Shown: positions 23,221-35,950, numbered from the stretch's first letter. The stretch is 64,000 nt of DNA from Aradus depressus (GCA_963662175.1 OY759222.1:17556222-17620221); one strand, 5' to 3'. The notes: generated by a model from the sequence alone, not told the origin. Made by a program: numbers and translations.

Positions 23221-26200
23221 ATGGCAGATATTAAAGCTTTAGAACATCCAACATTAAAGGTACTATTTATCTTTACTTGATACAATTCTTCGTATATTTT
23301 CTAGACAAATTAGTTTTTCTCATTTTTATATATTTTTTCATACATTCCTCCAGCTCTTATATTATTAATTATTTTTGTCTATTTTTTTTTTAGGTGCCTT
23401 ATGAAATTTTAAATAAAAAGTTTCGTGCTGCACAAAAACAACTTGATCGAGAAGTTTCTCATGTTCAAGCAGCAGCCCTAGAACTTGAAAAAGGTCTTTT
23501 TGCTGAAAAAGTTGGTGCTGGTGATATCAGCAAACTGTTGGGAGGAATGGTAGAAAAACTGCAAGTTCTCAAAAGAAAGGTTTGTTTATTGAGTACAAAA
23601 GAATATTTTAGTTACTTACCTCTCTTGAAAATTTTAAAAATAAAGTAAAAATTACTATTTTGCATGTAATTGTTAATTCAATAGTATTATTTTAAGTTAT
23701 TTATGTAGTAATAATTGAATTAGATATCTGTATTGCATTTTACAGCGTTGCAGTGTCGTCTATAAATGTATAATATTAATTATGCTTAACATTTTTTGCA
23801 GAAATATTGTGGAACATTTAATACGAAGATATAGTGGAAGAAAAACTCACATTTCAAAATATATAGTCCATTTCACAAAATATATATACATAGATGGGAA
23901 TGCTTTCGCCATTTAAAGCCCCGATTTAACAATCAGGCTATACCGAAAGTACTTCCATTCTATATATTTTGTGAAATTGACTATTTGTTTTAAAAAATGT
24001 GAATTTTAATGATTTTAATCATTTAGATGCCTTAATTTATGCTCAATAACTTATTGATTGATAGTAGATTTCACTAAACTAAGTTTTGTACTAGATACCT
24101 TTACAACAGTAGTTATTATAGTTTTTGTGTTAGGCCGCCCTCCTTATCCCCTCTTCCCTCTGGCCGATTTAGCTGAAAATCAATAGGTATCGTTCTTATA
24201 GGGTTCTGGATATATATATAAAATTTTGCGTCGATACATTGATTCTATCGCAAGTTATCGTGTTCATAGGCATATAGACATTTTTTTAAAGTGGAAATTC
24301 CGTATGAATTTTTTGACCGATTACATACCTTCCCCTATACATTAAGTTCAAGAAGGTATGGGGAATTAGTTCTATTAAAATCTTAGTAATCTCAAGAAGT
24401 GAAGTGGATATGGAACATTTGTTTCCCCATTTTTAATTAATTCTAATGTATTGTATTTAATTGTTGCAGGCTGAAGAAAGTATTTGCGAAGAACTTCAGG
24501 CTGGTTATGTGTGTAAGAGAAGGCTTGAACATCTGAAGCAGCACACAAGCACCTCGCAGTGGTGCCGCAAGCGACTTGATCGTATGCTTGTGGAGTACTT
24601 CCTGAGGAAGGGATACTACAGCGCAGCTTCTCGACTGGCACAAACCTCCGGTCTACAAGACCTCACTAATATAGGTATATGAGTTTCTGTCTCTACATTC
24701 CCTTCCTGATAATTTACAATCTTCCTCTATTTCCTGTTAATATTCGAACTTATTTCTTTGAATTGTTTTATTTGGATTCTCTTTGCCTTTTCTTCAAAGA
24801 CATTTCTTTATTTTCTATTCATCCATAACCAACGTTTGTAAGAGAAAATGTGTAAACTCCTACTTCTGAGTCTACTCATATCCTAATAAAACACTGTAAT
24901 AAAAATCTATTTATTCACTATTTTTAAATAGTTTAATGGTCCGACAAGTCCAAAAGAACATGAAATGTTTTATTATAACTAACAAAAATCATCTTAGTAG
25001 GGAGAGACTCAACCCAAAAACCCTAATAACTGCCGATGTAATGAATGTATGTATGTTTGGTGGGAGCGAAAACATAATTGATTAATTCGTTCTCTTTTTT
25101 CTCTTCTAAACAAGTACATATGCGTATTTGTTTTTATCATATCGTCTGTCTAAACGTGATACCTCATATGTGCAAAAAGCCAACTCTACAGGAGAGACAA
25201 AAAACTGATTAAAAAAATATTCTTTATAGAAAACCTCTATTGTTTCGAAATTTGTATTAAGTGAGATGTATATGCATGCCATGAATTGTTTTTAAGCTAG
25301 TTTCCAAATCCAAGTAAAGAATTAACATACTTGACGGAGTTACCAGGTTTCACCAGAATTTCGTTCCCATTTCTTTTGCAAGGTACTGTTCTTCAAACCG
25401 TATTCATGTTTTTTTTGTTCTATGTCGTATACGAGGTCCCACTAGATCAATAGAGTTTTTTTTCCTTTTTTTTTGGGTAAAAAAACGATTTTCGGGAAAA
25501 TGTCGCTTACGTATAAAAATAACTTAAAATTGAGTAACATAATCTCTTTTTTAAATTTTTTAGTAATTATTTGTGCTTAATTGAAACAATTCATTTTTAA
25601 ATATTTTTGTTTTTATCTCGTTTTTTAAATAGGCTATGTTTTGTTATTTACATTTAGTAGTTACTAAAAAATATATAATATTTGTTAATGTACATCGACG
25701 AGATACAATGAATGAAACAAAATAAAACTGTTTTTTTAAACGTCAATATTCTTTTGAAACAACGACAGAAAAGGGACAACTTATATATTCCATTTTATGA
25801 AATTGTTAATTTCTGAATGGGTTGAGAATTGTTTAAAACCAGTTTTCTCCCCTCTCGTCTCCTGTCTCCCCTTCTTCGCTCAGTCCCGGTTTATAGTGTA
25901 TAACCGTTCCCTTCAGGTAAATCATACAAAACTCCTGGGAAATGCCCATCCTCTCTTGAAACGTTACACAGAATAACACAGCATTTCAAAATTTCAGAAG
26001 GTTAATGGGCTCTGAAGCCCATGCTGAAACATGGATACGATTCATACTGTACGCAACAGCATTTTTTTATTTCTTCTGTTGCTCCAAGTGTTTAGCAGTA
26101 ATTATTATAATCAATATATTAAAAATAATAAAGAAATAAGATACAAAGTCGTCGGGGAATCAAAGGCAATGTACTTCCCCAGAACGAATTAATTAACTTT

Positions 26201-29200
26201 TTGCTTTCCCGTCGAATCGACCGTTTGCGCTAATATTCGATAGTTGACTTATATAGGAGCTCCTAAATCATAGTACTAAATTTTGTGCCGATAAATTCAT
26301 TATATCGGCAGTTATTGGGGTATTTGAATTGAGACCTCTCCCATGAACCCCCTGTTTCCTTCGGTCGATATCCATATGAAATTTTGTGTCGATACATTCA
26401 TTATAACGGCAGTTGTTTGAAGTTTTGTTGATAAATTGCATGCCTTCCTCAGATCACAGTGTGAATTATAGAAAAATAAATAAAATTAAAACATAAATAA
26501 ATTAGCAAATAATTAAATGAAAATTTTAGGCTTTTTTACTCTTCTTAATTTGCAAGTATTGAAAGACTTTTTTTGTTTTTACCTTCTTAAGTAGTAATTT
26601 TGCACTTTCCAACCCCCTGAACAGAATAATGAGAAGAACAAAAACAAAAAAAAATCTGATGTCTGTTTGTGTGGCACTTGATAACTTCTTATTGAACGAA
26701 TTTATGGATACGAGCGGTGATTCACGGATGCTCCAGACTTATTCATCACTTCATGACAAAAACCTTGTGCCTATCTCCTTCATATACACCAAAAGTAATT
26801 TGGCCCAGAGGCCCATAGGTTTTTCGGGTAGGACTTTAAGCGATGATTCGGAGCCTGTACGATGCCAGGTACTCGGTAAAAATTCCTATCCTAAGTAAAT
26901 AATCGAGGGTAGGCAACATTATGATTCCCACTATAGAGTCGGGCTCATGGCCACCAGAGCAACGAAAGAGCACTCTGGTAGTAGTCGTCATGACCTTGTA
27001 TTTAAAGCTTCGGCATGAGTAACAGTAACAAAGTACACCAAAAGTAGATTTTCATAAATTTGGCTGTTTTTGTCTTATTTATTCTATATATTTATATTTG
27101 TTTTTTTTCAGATGTCTTTCTTGTTTCTCGTGAAGTTGAAAAGTCTTTAATGGACCGAGAGACATCCAAGTGCCTTGCCTGGTGTCACGACAATAGATCC
27201 AAACTAAGGAAATTGCATTCAACAATGGAATTCAATCTTAGAGTTCAAGAATTTGTTGAACTTATCAAACAGGACCGACGATTGGATGCTGTCAAGTAAG
27301 CCTTCAAAGTTTTAAGTAATTATGTCTTATTAATGGCAATTTTAGTAATTGGTTGTAGTAATTTTAGTATATTGGTAATGTTTACCTAGCCAAATTTTCA
27401 TAATATGTAATGTAATTTATGAGTTTTCCCGGTTATAACGCGCTTTTCTCCTGTCCCAAGTAGGAAGCGTTATAACGAGGTTTGACTGTACTAAGCAAAT
27501 TATAATTTTGATGTAACACAAGTCAATAGTCCATTTATCGATTTATAAACTATATTTTGTCATTTCAGACATGCCAGAAAATATTTTTCGACGTATGAGG
27601 AGGCAGACCAACTGGCTTCGATACAGCATTGTATGGCTCTTCTCGCCTTCCCCTCCGATACAGGTAAACAAATTAGATAGTAAATAATTTACCTTAAGTA
27701 TTTCCAGTGTTACATAGGACGGAAATAACTATGATATTCGTATTTTATCCTGCTTTTTGGAACTTCAGTTTAGGAATAGTCTCTTACAGTCGAAAAGAAA
27801 TCTAGTATTGAGTGTCAATTAACCGTTTTCGCTCTTTCTCCAAATCTAATCGACCGTTAGAGCTAAAACTCAAATTTGACTTACGTAGTGGCTTCTGAAT
27901 CCTCATACTAAATTCTGTGTCGATAGATTCATTACATCGGAAGTTATTGGAGTATTTGCGTTGAACAATTTCCCTGACCCACCCTCTTGCCTATGAGCAA
28001 TTTCGCTGAAATAAACAGGAACCATCCTTATGGGGTTTTGAATTTAAATATAAAATTTAATTTCGATACATTATGGCAGTTATTGCGGTTGAACTCCCCG
28101 CTGATCCATTTCTCCTTCGTCTGATTTCGCTGAAAATTAATGTGACGTCCTTATAGGGCTTTGGATTTACAAATGAAATTGTATTTCATAGCAATTATTA
28201 TTGTTTCTTTCTGTGTTAAGCCTCCCTCTACCCCCCCCCCCCCCCCCCCCCCTCTTCTCTTTAGCCTTAGTTGAGAATCATTAGGTTTTGTCCAGTTTAA
28301 CAACAGTGAATACATGAAATGTCCCACTAAGAAATATTTTCTTGTGTTCATGTCCGGGCTTTAACTACTAGGTCATATGGCCTATTACCAGAGCGCTCTT
28401 TCGTCACTTTGGTGGACATAGCTCGACTCTACTATGGGAATCCTAAATGTTGCCTATCCTAAATTTTTATTCACCTATGGTAGAATTTTCTTCCCTCTAT
28501 ATATATATATATAATTATTTTATTCTGTAAAGACCCTCATTATTTCCTACTTACATTTGATATTATATTCTATTATTCATATAGTATTTTATGTCTGCAG
28601 GTCTCTCGCCGTACAAAGAGCTCCTGGAGGATAGCCGCTGGGCCCGTCTTGTGGAACAGTTCAGACAAGAGAACTACAAACTGTTCCAGCTAGCCTCACA
28701 GAGTGTCTTCACTGTGGCTCTCCAAGCTGGCTTATCTGCTCTTAAAACACCATATCCTTTTATATTTGCGTTTTGTATTTATATATCTCTATTTGCCATG
28801 TACTCAGACTCAGACCTGGGTGCACTCCCAGCTCGAACATTAAGGAAGACTTAACTCACAGGGAGTCATTCAAACCGCAGTTTTTTCTTAATTGACCCGA
28901 TGTCAGTTCAACTAGGGGGCTATCGAACTGTCTCTATGGCTGCGCTTCAGGTACTAGCGAGAGCCCTTCTCCCTCCCCCAATAGACTCGGTATTGAACGG
29001 TGCTGTCATATCGTACCTCTGCAGACGCAACATGCCTTCTGGAGCAGATATTGATAAGCCATGGAGGAAGAGATGCGTGGACAGTCCAAACCAGAGCATT
29101 GCGAGAACATCGTTTAGAATTGGATAGTGGAAAAATGGGAATAACATTGGTCATGATGCTTGGATGGCCGAACGACGTACACCTCGACTCTACGTGGCTA

Positions 29201-32200
29201 CAGTCTGATCACTGGATGTCCCAAATATTATCAGGTCTTGGTGACTATAACTCTAACCTCTTCTTCTTTAAGAAGAACAACCCTAACTGTGCACCGAGAC
29301 TGCAGAACATGTCCTCGATTGTCCGCTGTTCGACGAAGCTAGGGTGGAGTAAATTCACAGAAGATCGTTTTCGGGACTGAATCTACGGCAGCTTGTGACG
29401 AAAACCAACTATCCGATATTCAGCCTATTCGTCGGCTCCTGGTGGGAGCGGAAGCAAGTACTGTAAGACAGGCTGGGGACGACTCGTCGGCGCAGATTGT
29501 TCCGCCAGTCTCTCAGTAACACCTTCATCTCCATCTCCTCTCCCCACTTTAGACAGGGTGATATTGCTTCATAGCATTGCTTCAAAATAAAACTACCCTA
29601 AATTCTGTGATTTTAATTCCCTAGCTTTAAGAAGTGTAGAAAGGGTAAAAGCGAAATGTCAATTAAGAAAATGTTAAAATTGGTGCTAATAAAAGTATTT
29701 TGAGAATAGGTCGATATAGTAGTTCAGAAGTGGGACAACTCAAAAAAACTCATTTTTGAATTCTCATCATTTTCTTATTCAAGTTTTCACCCTCTTTCAT
29801 ATTCTGAACTCGGATAACTGAAAATACGAAATTGAGGGCTTAAAATGTACATAACCTGTTATAGAATTTTTATTTTTTTCCAAAAGTTTAATTTCAGAAA
29901 CATGATAATTTAAAATGTCTTAGTACTGATACTACTTCATAAATGTAGTTGCATTCCAATAATATGAAACAAAAACAAGAAGTTCAGAAGATACTTTTCA
30001 AGAAATCAACGAAACTTTCAAATGCGTTTTCTCAAAAATCAATAATTCTGAGATATCCCACTTCTGAACTACTGTATCGACATGGATCTACTTGTGGTCA
30101 GTACAATTACATTTTTGTTTTCTCAAAGAAATAAAATACATCTTCCCACTATTTTATTTTTGAACAGAACCGGTTTTCAACGCAACAGTGTCATCGTCAG
30201 TGGCACATATATGATTGAATAAATATAATATAGGTTAGGTTAGGTTTTATGACTCATGCCCGGGCTTTAACTACGAGGTCATATCGCCTACTACCAGAGT
30301 GCTCTTTCGTCACTCTGGTGGACATGAGCCCGACTCTACTGTGGGAGTCCTAAATTTTGCCTACCCTAAATTTTTATTCATCTAGGGTAAGGGTCTTTAA
30401 CGAGTACCTGACATTGTACATGCTCGGGACCATCGCTTAACGTCCCATCCGAAGGACGGCGTGCTTCAGTTTATTTTACCTCCCAGATAAAATAAACTAA
30501 GGGCCTCGGTCGGGTTTCGAACCCACGTTCTTGAGCTCAGAAGTCAAGCACGCATACCACTGAGCTACCGGCGCCCTCAAATATAATATATAATTTATGA
30601 AAATTATAAAATCTTGAAGCATCTTTATTTTGCACAGAGTAACAAAATAAAAAATTACTTACCCCATATATCATAGAGTTTAAAATTTTCCTTAACGTGT
30701 AGCCCTCACTCAGTGCTATGGCAGTTTTGAACAGAAGAACAAGTCATGTCCCGTCTGCCAGGAATGGCTGAACCAGCTGGCAGATCCTCTACCCCTGGCA
30801 CATTGTTCACACTCGAGGCTGATCTGTCACATCTCGGGTCTTCCCATGAACGAACACAACCAGCCGATGGTCTTACCTAACAACTACGTCTACGGACAAC
30901 AGGTGAGATGTCACCTAGTCTTAACCATGCTAAGTTGGCCGATGAGCGTGGTCATCTTGTGCATATCTGTGCTCAGATGACAAAACGTGATGTGTACAAT
31001 TTTGAAAAAAATTTCGATTATCTGTGAAAAATCAGTTTTATTTTTTCAACGTGCATAATAAAAGTTCTCGATTATGTTTTCCAACTTATCACATTTTCTA
31101 CGAAGTTTCAACACATGTCAGGTTTTGCCATCTTCCTGTTTTTATAATTTATTCAATATCAGGTGGTAATGGGGGTTATCAAACAAAATTATTCCGGTAT
31201 TTACTGAAAAAAGTTTTATTATGTAATAAAAAAAAAAAGTAAAAATAAAAATGAAAATCTTAGGTGCAAATCTTCCTCAGAAGTACTATTGGAATCGTAA
31301 AAGTTGCCTTCCCTTCAGAAGCGTATCATTCTCTTTGAATATTGATTAGAATTTGATTATTATTGGTTCCTTTAAAATTATTAGTAAACGAGTAAACTAT
31401 TAGTTACTTTACGATATGTGGCAAAAAAATTTAATTATTCAATTATTAAAACTTACTATGTTTGTGTCAGAAAAATCATATTCAACAGTTTGTTGTTCCA
31501 TGATTTTCGAACATTGATGTATTGACGCATGAATCATGTACCGATAGACTGGAATGATACAGACGTGCAGGTTATATTACTAGTATCACACATATCATCA
31601 TCATCGGACATATTTTAACAAGCCATTAATATGTCGTAATAGAAGTTGGCCGAAAAACTTGGGTGGCTTTCACACCGGAGCGACATGCGACGCAACACGT
31701 GTTGGACACATTTGTCCCCGAGAATGAAACCGAGAAGTCAATGGGAGCTGTTTTTTTATCACCTATTGTATTCTCGTACCGATTTTGTTGAAGATTCTTT
31801 CTTTCCCTCGATGAAATGCCATTGCATTGAGGAAGTGGAACAATGTCCCGCGTCGTACAACACTTCGTTGAAAGAATATTCCAACACCACGGAAAAAAAA
31901 ATTTGATAATATTACTGGCCTTGGAGGAAGGATCTGATTTAGAGTTTTTATTTGGGAACTCCTTTAATGATCTCTGTTCATCTGTCGGTCCTTCAGGGGT
32001 CGGCAAACTCATTTCTTCTCCAGCCATGCGTTGTGAAATCGGTTCCGAAAATTCGATTCTGAGTTTTCACCGAAAATTCATATTTTCCGACCCTCTGATC
32101 ACCGGCAGTGTATTTCTCCCATCTGCTCTCTCTCTAAAACCATAGAAGGGATACATTATACTGAGTCTGACAGAACTGGTATTGGTTTTTCATCGGGAGT

Positions 32201-32877
32201 TCATGTTTTCCTACCTCCTGATACCCCAAAAAAAAAAAAAAAAATTCCCGTATTCCGAACACGATAACTCCGTATGTACCCAAAACTCCATGAGGACAGC
32301 ACTTATTGATTATCAGTCAAATCGAACGAGGGAAAGGGGGGGGGGGGGGGGGGGAGGCTCAAAATAAAAACTCTAAAACTGCCAATTTAATGAATGTATC
32401 GACATGAAATTTTATATAAGTCAAAACCGCAAACGGACGACACCTATCTATTTTCCACGAAATATGTTGAATGTTAATAACCGTAATAACTTCTGATGTA
32501 ATGAATTTATCTACACAAAATTTAGTATGAGGATTTACGAGCCCCTATGTAAGAGCACTATTGATTTTAAGCCTAAACTGTCGACTAGTTTTGGAGGGAA
32601 GCAAAAAATTAATAGATTGATTGCCAGCGATTCACCAACGACTTTTTTTTTACATTGCTAAGAAGACAAACGCCTTTGTAAAAAGTTGACTGCGTACCTC
32701 GTTATTTTGCTGCATGCTTGATTTGTTATTGTCAAATGTATATTTGTTGAGTTAATTTGTTATTTAATATTTCAGTCTCTTATACAAATGGCTGCAGAGA
32801 ACAACGGACAAATCAAGTGCCCAAGAACGAAGGAGGTTTTCTCATTTCAAAAAGCTGAAAAAGTTTACGTCATGTAA
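23221..32877 (+). CDS. MAEA: MAEA, E3 ubiquitin ligase subunit of the GID/CTLH complex
   Basis: Coding exons: 23221-23259, 23394-23579, 24470-24674, 27112-27295, 27569-27663, 28601-28751, 30710-30902, 32776-32877; 1155 nt, 384 aa (human about 396). Domains: N-terminal coiled region ([20 protein letters not shown]), LisH about 109-140 ([18 protein letters not shown]), CTLH about 147-205 ([14 protein letters not shown]), CRA, and a degenerate RING from Cys300 (CPVC) to the end (CPRTKEVF, then EKVYVM). MAEA pairs with RMND5 as the catalytic RING heterodimer of the CTLH complex. All introns are GT-AG except intron 6, which is AT-AC. Introns hold SINE, MITE, foldback and R1 LINE debris. The start gives [13 protein letters not shown], from memory matching other insect MAEA N-termini. 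No defect is seen. Confidence 0.97.
23855..23995. mobile_element. Foldback (FB) element in MAEA intron 2
   Basis: Arms 'aaaatatatagtccatttca' and 'tgaaattgactatttgtttt' flank 'ataccgaaagtacttcc'. Imperfect inverted repeat of the FB family. Confidence 0.7.
24115..24362 (+). repeat. MITE-1, 3' half, in MAEA intron 2
   Basis: From the C-rich block (ccgccctccttatcccc) to 'cttcccctatacattaag'. Head missing. Confidence 0.75.
24985..25110 (-). repeat. MITE-1 fragment in MAEA intron 3
   Basis: 'accctaataactgccgatgt' and 'aatgaatgta' in reverse orientation. Confidence 0.65.
25136..25516 (-). mobile_element. MITE-2, second copy, truncated
   Basis: Begins 'atatcgtctgtctaaacgtg', the right TIR of the 18542-18882 element, and continues in reverse orientation through 'aggtcccactagatcaatag'. 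The other TIR is cut off near 'tgtcgcttacg'. Lies in MAEA intron 3. Confidence 0.8.
26150..26450 (+). repeat. MITE-1, 5' two thirds, in MAEA intron 3
   Basis: Begins 'ggcaatgtacttccccagaa' and includes 'cattatatcggcagttattg' and the C-rich block. Confidence 0.75.
26800..27030 (+). repeat. SINE-A, diverged, head missing
   Basis: Body and 3' end (gcctgtacgatgccaggtac, then cggcatgagt) in MAEA intron 3, about 80 bp before exon 4. Confidence 0.75.
27425..27495. repeat. Tigger-type end fragment in MAEA intron 4
   Basis: 'cgttataacgaggtttgact' followed by GTA resembles a Tigger/pogo terminal repeat, and 'ggttataacgcgct' to the left is its inverted partner. Short remnant. Confidence 0.55.
27800..28330 (+). 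repeat. MITE-1, with poly-C expansion, in MAEA intron 5
   Basis: Multiple MITE-1 modules in order. The C-rich block contains an uninterrupted run of 22 C at 28231-28252. Confidence 0.75.
28345..28485 (-). repeat. SINE-A 3' fragment in MAEA intron 5
   Basis: Reverse-strand 3' half, 'gtccgggctttaactac' to 'ttattcaccta', ending about 115 bp before exon 6. Confidence 0.8.
28855..29530 (+). pseudogene. R1-type LINE, 3' coding remnant
   Basis: The translation shows typical R1-clade ORF2 C-terminal pieces in shifting frames: [19 protein letters not shown], then [14 protein letters not shown], then [14 protein letters not shown] (the last partial zinc-knuckle region). Several stops and frameshifts. 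It lies inside the AT-AC intron of MAEA, same strand. Confidence 0.8.
30233..30578 (-). repeat. SINE-A, young full-length copy with TSD
   Basis: 346 bp, the same length as 1255-1600, flanked by perfect aaatataatata at 30221-30232 and 30579-30590. The tail reads (GGTTA)n on the + strand. It sits about 110 bp upstream of the U12 branch point of MAEA intron 6. Confidence 0.96.
31640..32060. other. Unidentified sequence with Harbinger-like end, MAEA intron 7
   Basis: 'ggtggctttcacaccggagc' near 31667 followed by 'gacatgcgacgcaac' resembles a PIF/Harbinger terminal repeat. A matching inverted end was not found. A 133-codon reverse frame (31626-32027) and an overlapping forward frame have no domain I recognise. 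Confidence 0.35.
32130..32640 (-). repeat. MITE-1, nearly full length, with poly-G, MAEA intron 7
   Basis: Reverse-strand MITE-1 modules in order. The C-rich block reads as a run of 19 G at 32336-32354. It ends near 'gattgccagcgattcacc', about 140 bp before exon 8. Confidence 0.8.
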
Positions 32878-34065
32878 CAAGTGGCAACACTGTACATTTT
32901 ATACATAATCGTACCCATTGTAAATTTGAAACTAACATTATAAAGTTAGTTAGATCTCCAGTTGTGTTTGCACTTTTTTTTAAAAATTATATTATATTTA
33001 TGTACATATGTTGACGGTTGTGGAAGTAATAACACATATATGTTGTGTTTCGATTAGCATGAAGGGAAAATACTATCACTGATTTGATACAAACCTGAGC
33101 TTGGAGGGTGTCATCGGTGCCATATACAAGCACACCCTCGTTGATATATAAGGAGGCTAATTACAAAGTCGGACATTTCAATTTTTTTGGAAAATGAGTT
33201 AAAGGTTGTTCTTTGTCAATTCAGGTGCCAGGAATCGAATGGTGGCAAGTACAAGTCACAAAAACGGACATAAATATTTAAAAAATCAACATAAACAGTT
33301 GAGTGTTGTAACAAAAGCGGACATTTTTCAATAACCAATGACAAGCCACAACGTCACTGCCGCCAACCAATAACAGCCAAGATGCAAAGTAACCTTACCT
33401 GTTGGAAGCAGTATTCATCTGTCACATACTTTTTGTGTTTTTGAAGCACTATATCACTTTTTCAATTTTACTAGAAAAATAAATGTTTATCATTTCATCA
33501 ACCAAATCTGTTGCTGATTTTGCTGTATTTTCTAGTTGAGTCAACAAAATTGAGTGTTTTTGCTTATTTACGGTCGGTTCGTGACTCTTGCCAGTCTGAT
33601 AACATAGCAAAATTTCTTATTATTTTTGATTTTTCTTTTTAAATTAAATGCTATAATTTGTGACTGAAACTCAAATGGTTGTCTGTAAAAAACGATCAAG
33701 ACATTCTAACGTTCATAACATTTGTAACAAAATAAAAACTCGTAAAAATGTTTCTCTAAAAAAGGCTATTGAACAATATAATATCTGCCAGATTTGACAT
33801 TTTCTGGCATTTTTGCCTAAATGTCATATTTTGAAGTTTTTTGTTCCCAAAGTCGTTGTTTTTATAAAAAGTGAGCCCTAATTTTTATATTTGAAACTTC
33901 ATTTTATTATCTTATGGTTGAAAGATCAAAAATTCATTTTGAAAATGAACGAATTTGTCAAAGTAACGGACATAATTACGTACAATAGCAAGGTTACACA
34001 CACAGCTTCGCCCGGTTAGTAACTTAAAGTTGAATTAAGTTTAGAAATAATGATGACATTTTCTT
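32878..34065. other. MAEA 3' flank; no further gene seen
   Basis: The MAEA 3' UTR should begin here; no AATAAA occurs within the first 200 nt, and 'cattataaag' near 32936 is only a weak candidate signal. Further on, 'gcggacat' or 'acggacat' recurs near 33170, 33265, 33318 and 33965, suggesting an old repeat I cannot name. Confidence 0.45.
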
Positions 34066-34069
34066 TCAC

Positions 34070-34300
34070 AGCCAGTAGCACAGAGGTAGCATGCTTGTCT
34101 ACTGAGCTCAAGATCGCGGGTTCGAAACCCTGCCGAGACCCTTAGTTTTGGAATGTTGTACGATGTCAGGTACTCGTTAAAGACCTTTCTCGTGGATAAA
34201 AATTTAGGACTCCCATAGTTGAGTCGGGTTCATGTCTACCAGTAGACGATATGACCTCGTAGTTAAAGCCCGGGCATTAGTCAAAATAACTAACTAATCT
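34070..34300 (+). repeat. SINE-A, internally deleted
   Basis: Head (ccagtagcacagaggtagc), B box (cgggttcgaaaccc) and 3' end (gcccgggcattagtcaaaat). About 90 bp is missing from the middle. Confidence 0.85.
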
Positions 34301-35565
34301 GTTCACGTTTCTCAACTAGGAAGTTAATTCTGAACCAGAAACAGGACCTGTTATGTATCCGATCCTGTTCGGATGCTGATCAAGAATAGTTATTCATTTA
34401 TTCAATTCTTTGATTGTTAGTATTTTTTACAACTTGGAAGTACGCCTTGAAATGTTAGTTCTACACTAAAAAAGAGCTCTTCATCAAATAATTTTAACAG
34501 TGTTATTGCTTCTCAACCAACAATTTTCTCATTTGACACTCAAAATTATGATAATATATTTACCTCATTACATTAAATTTTGATTTCTTTATATTTTTTA
34601 GGGTTTCGTTGGTTTTTAAAAATATTTTTTAAATAAACCCATATGAGAAACATATTGTGTCTATCTGTTCAACAGAAATTTTGACCACATTGAGATTTGA
34701 AATTTGATTTGAAAAATAGTCAGAAAAATGATGAGAACAATTACTGATTGTTAATAAATATTAAAAAGCATGTACTTATTACGCAAGTTTTTCACTGTGT
34801 TTTTTGTTTGTTTTCCTCATCGCTTGAGAATTGACCCATTGTTTTTTTCCTATGTAGACATTTTATATAATATTTTACACTATTAGGTTAATAACTTTGT
34901 CGAGAAGTCTTTCTTTTTTCTATAATAAAGTACAATAATATTGTATCAATTATTTTTAAAGTCACATAATCACGGTACAAATTGAATAATTATTATATGT
35001 GCCCTCTTTTTCTAATGTATTTTTATTCGAATATATATAAACATTTTTTATATACAATTTATAAGCTTGCATTATTTTTATTATGGACTATTATTTTTAA
35101 ATATATATTTTTTTTTTATCAATTGAGTTTTACTTTTTCACACCTACATATCAAGGTCGATTGACCATTTTCCTGATGTCTGTCTGAGTGTGTATGTGTG
35201 ATTGGAAAGTTGTGACCTCTCTATCGCAAAAACAATTGTGTATCTATGAGAGGGTCACATGTGCTAACGTAGATCTGATTAAATTTTGTCCGAAATCAGA
35301 CGAAAATTGAGACTTCAGGGTCTAAGTACATTTTACAAGACACCTATGTTTATGACCTAATCAATAATTATTTCAACCAAAAATTGTAGAGACAATTAAA
35401 ATACATATTCTATGTGAAATACCATTTTTCTCATTTAAATTCCCAATCGCTAATAAGACCTCAGATTTGAGATAGGATCAATACGACCCAAGGAAATATC
35501 TCAAACTAATATTAAATTGTATCGCGTAGCAACGAATTATAAAATATTTTTTTATTAGTATTTTT
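34301..35565. other. No gene seen; AT-rich
   Basis: Very AT-rich with many stops in all frames. No repeat family is identified except general similarity to other AT-rich spacers here. Confidence 0.45.
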
Positions 35566-35569
35566 TATT

Positions 35570-35950
35570 ACTTTTCTTCAATTTGGCTTTTAAGAATACT
35601 ACATGTTAAATTTCATTACAATCCGATTGTCCGTTAATGTGTTAGCACAATTTTTATGCTTAGCCCCCCACCCCCCATAGCCCCTGTTAAAAATTTGGAG
35701 ACACCATACTCCCTATTTTTAAATTTGGCTTTCAAGAATACTATACGTTAAATTTCATTATAATCCGATCATCTATTCGTATACTAGACCTATTTTTATG
35801 TTAAACCCCCCTCAATCCCCCTCCCCCTTAAGAATTTCGTGACGCCAGATAATCTATATCTCAATTGGCACTTAACAATACTACATGTGAAATGTCATCA
35901 AGATCCGACTATCTGTTTATGAGCTAGCACTATATTTTTGCATAGCGAGC
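35570..35950 (+). repeat. Triplicated ~140-bp module
   Basis: Three successive diverged units start near 35580, 35720 and 35850. Each has 'aatactac..gt(t/g)aaat', 'tcat.a.aatccga' and a C-rich block (ccccccaccccccatag, acccccctcaatcccc, gagcccccac). No coding function is apparent. It may be an internally repeated transposon fragment. Confidence 0.6.

Larger units (their letters stand above)
28752..30709 (+). other. MAEA: U12-type AT-AC intron (MAEA intron 6)
   Basis: The donor is ATATCCTTTT, matching the minor-spliceosome 5' consensus exactly. The branch-point element TTCCTTAAC is at 30688-30696, and the intron ends CTCAC with the terminal AC at 30708-30709, 14 nt after the branch adenosine. 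Joining 28751 to 30710 gives KTP then [11 protein letters not shown] and CPVC, aligning with human MAEA KTPQCY...CPVC. No GT donor after LSALKTP gives this. The 1,958-nt intron contains an R1 LINE remnant and a young SINE-A. Splicing by U11/U12/U4atac/U6atac is inferred from these signals. Confidence 0.95.

Noticed and set aside
28601..28854. MAEA exon 6 read through to a stop at 28854
   Set aside because: Read-through after LSALKTP gives unrelated hydrophobic residues; the AT-AC splice restores the conserved RING.
31626..32145. Overlapping reading frames on both strands in MAEA intron 7
   Set aside because: No known domain and a Harbinger-like end beside them; more likely a transposon fragment.
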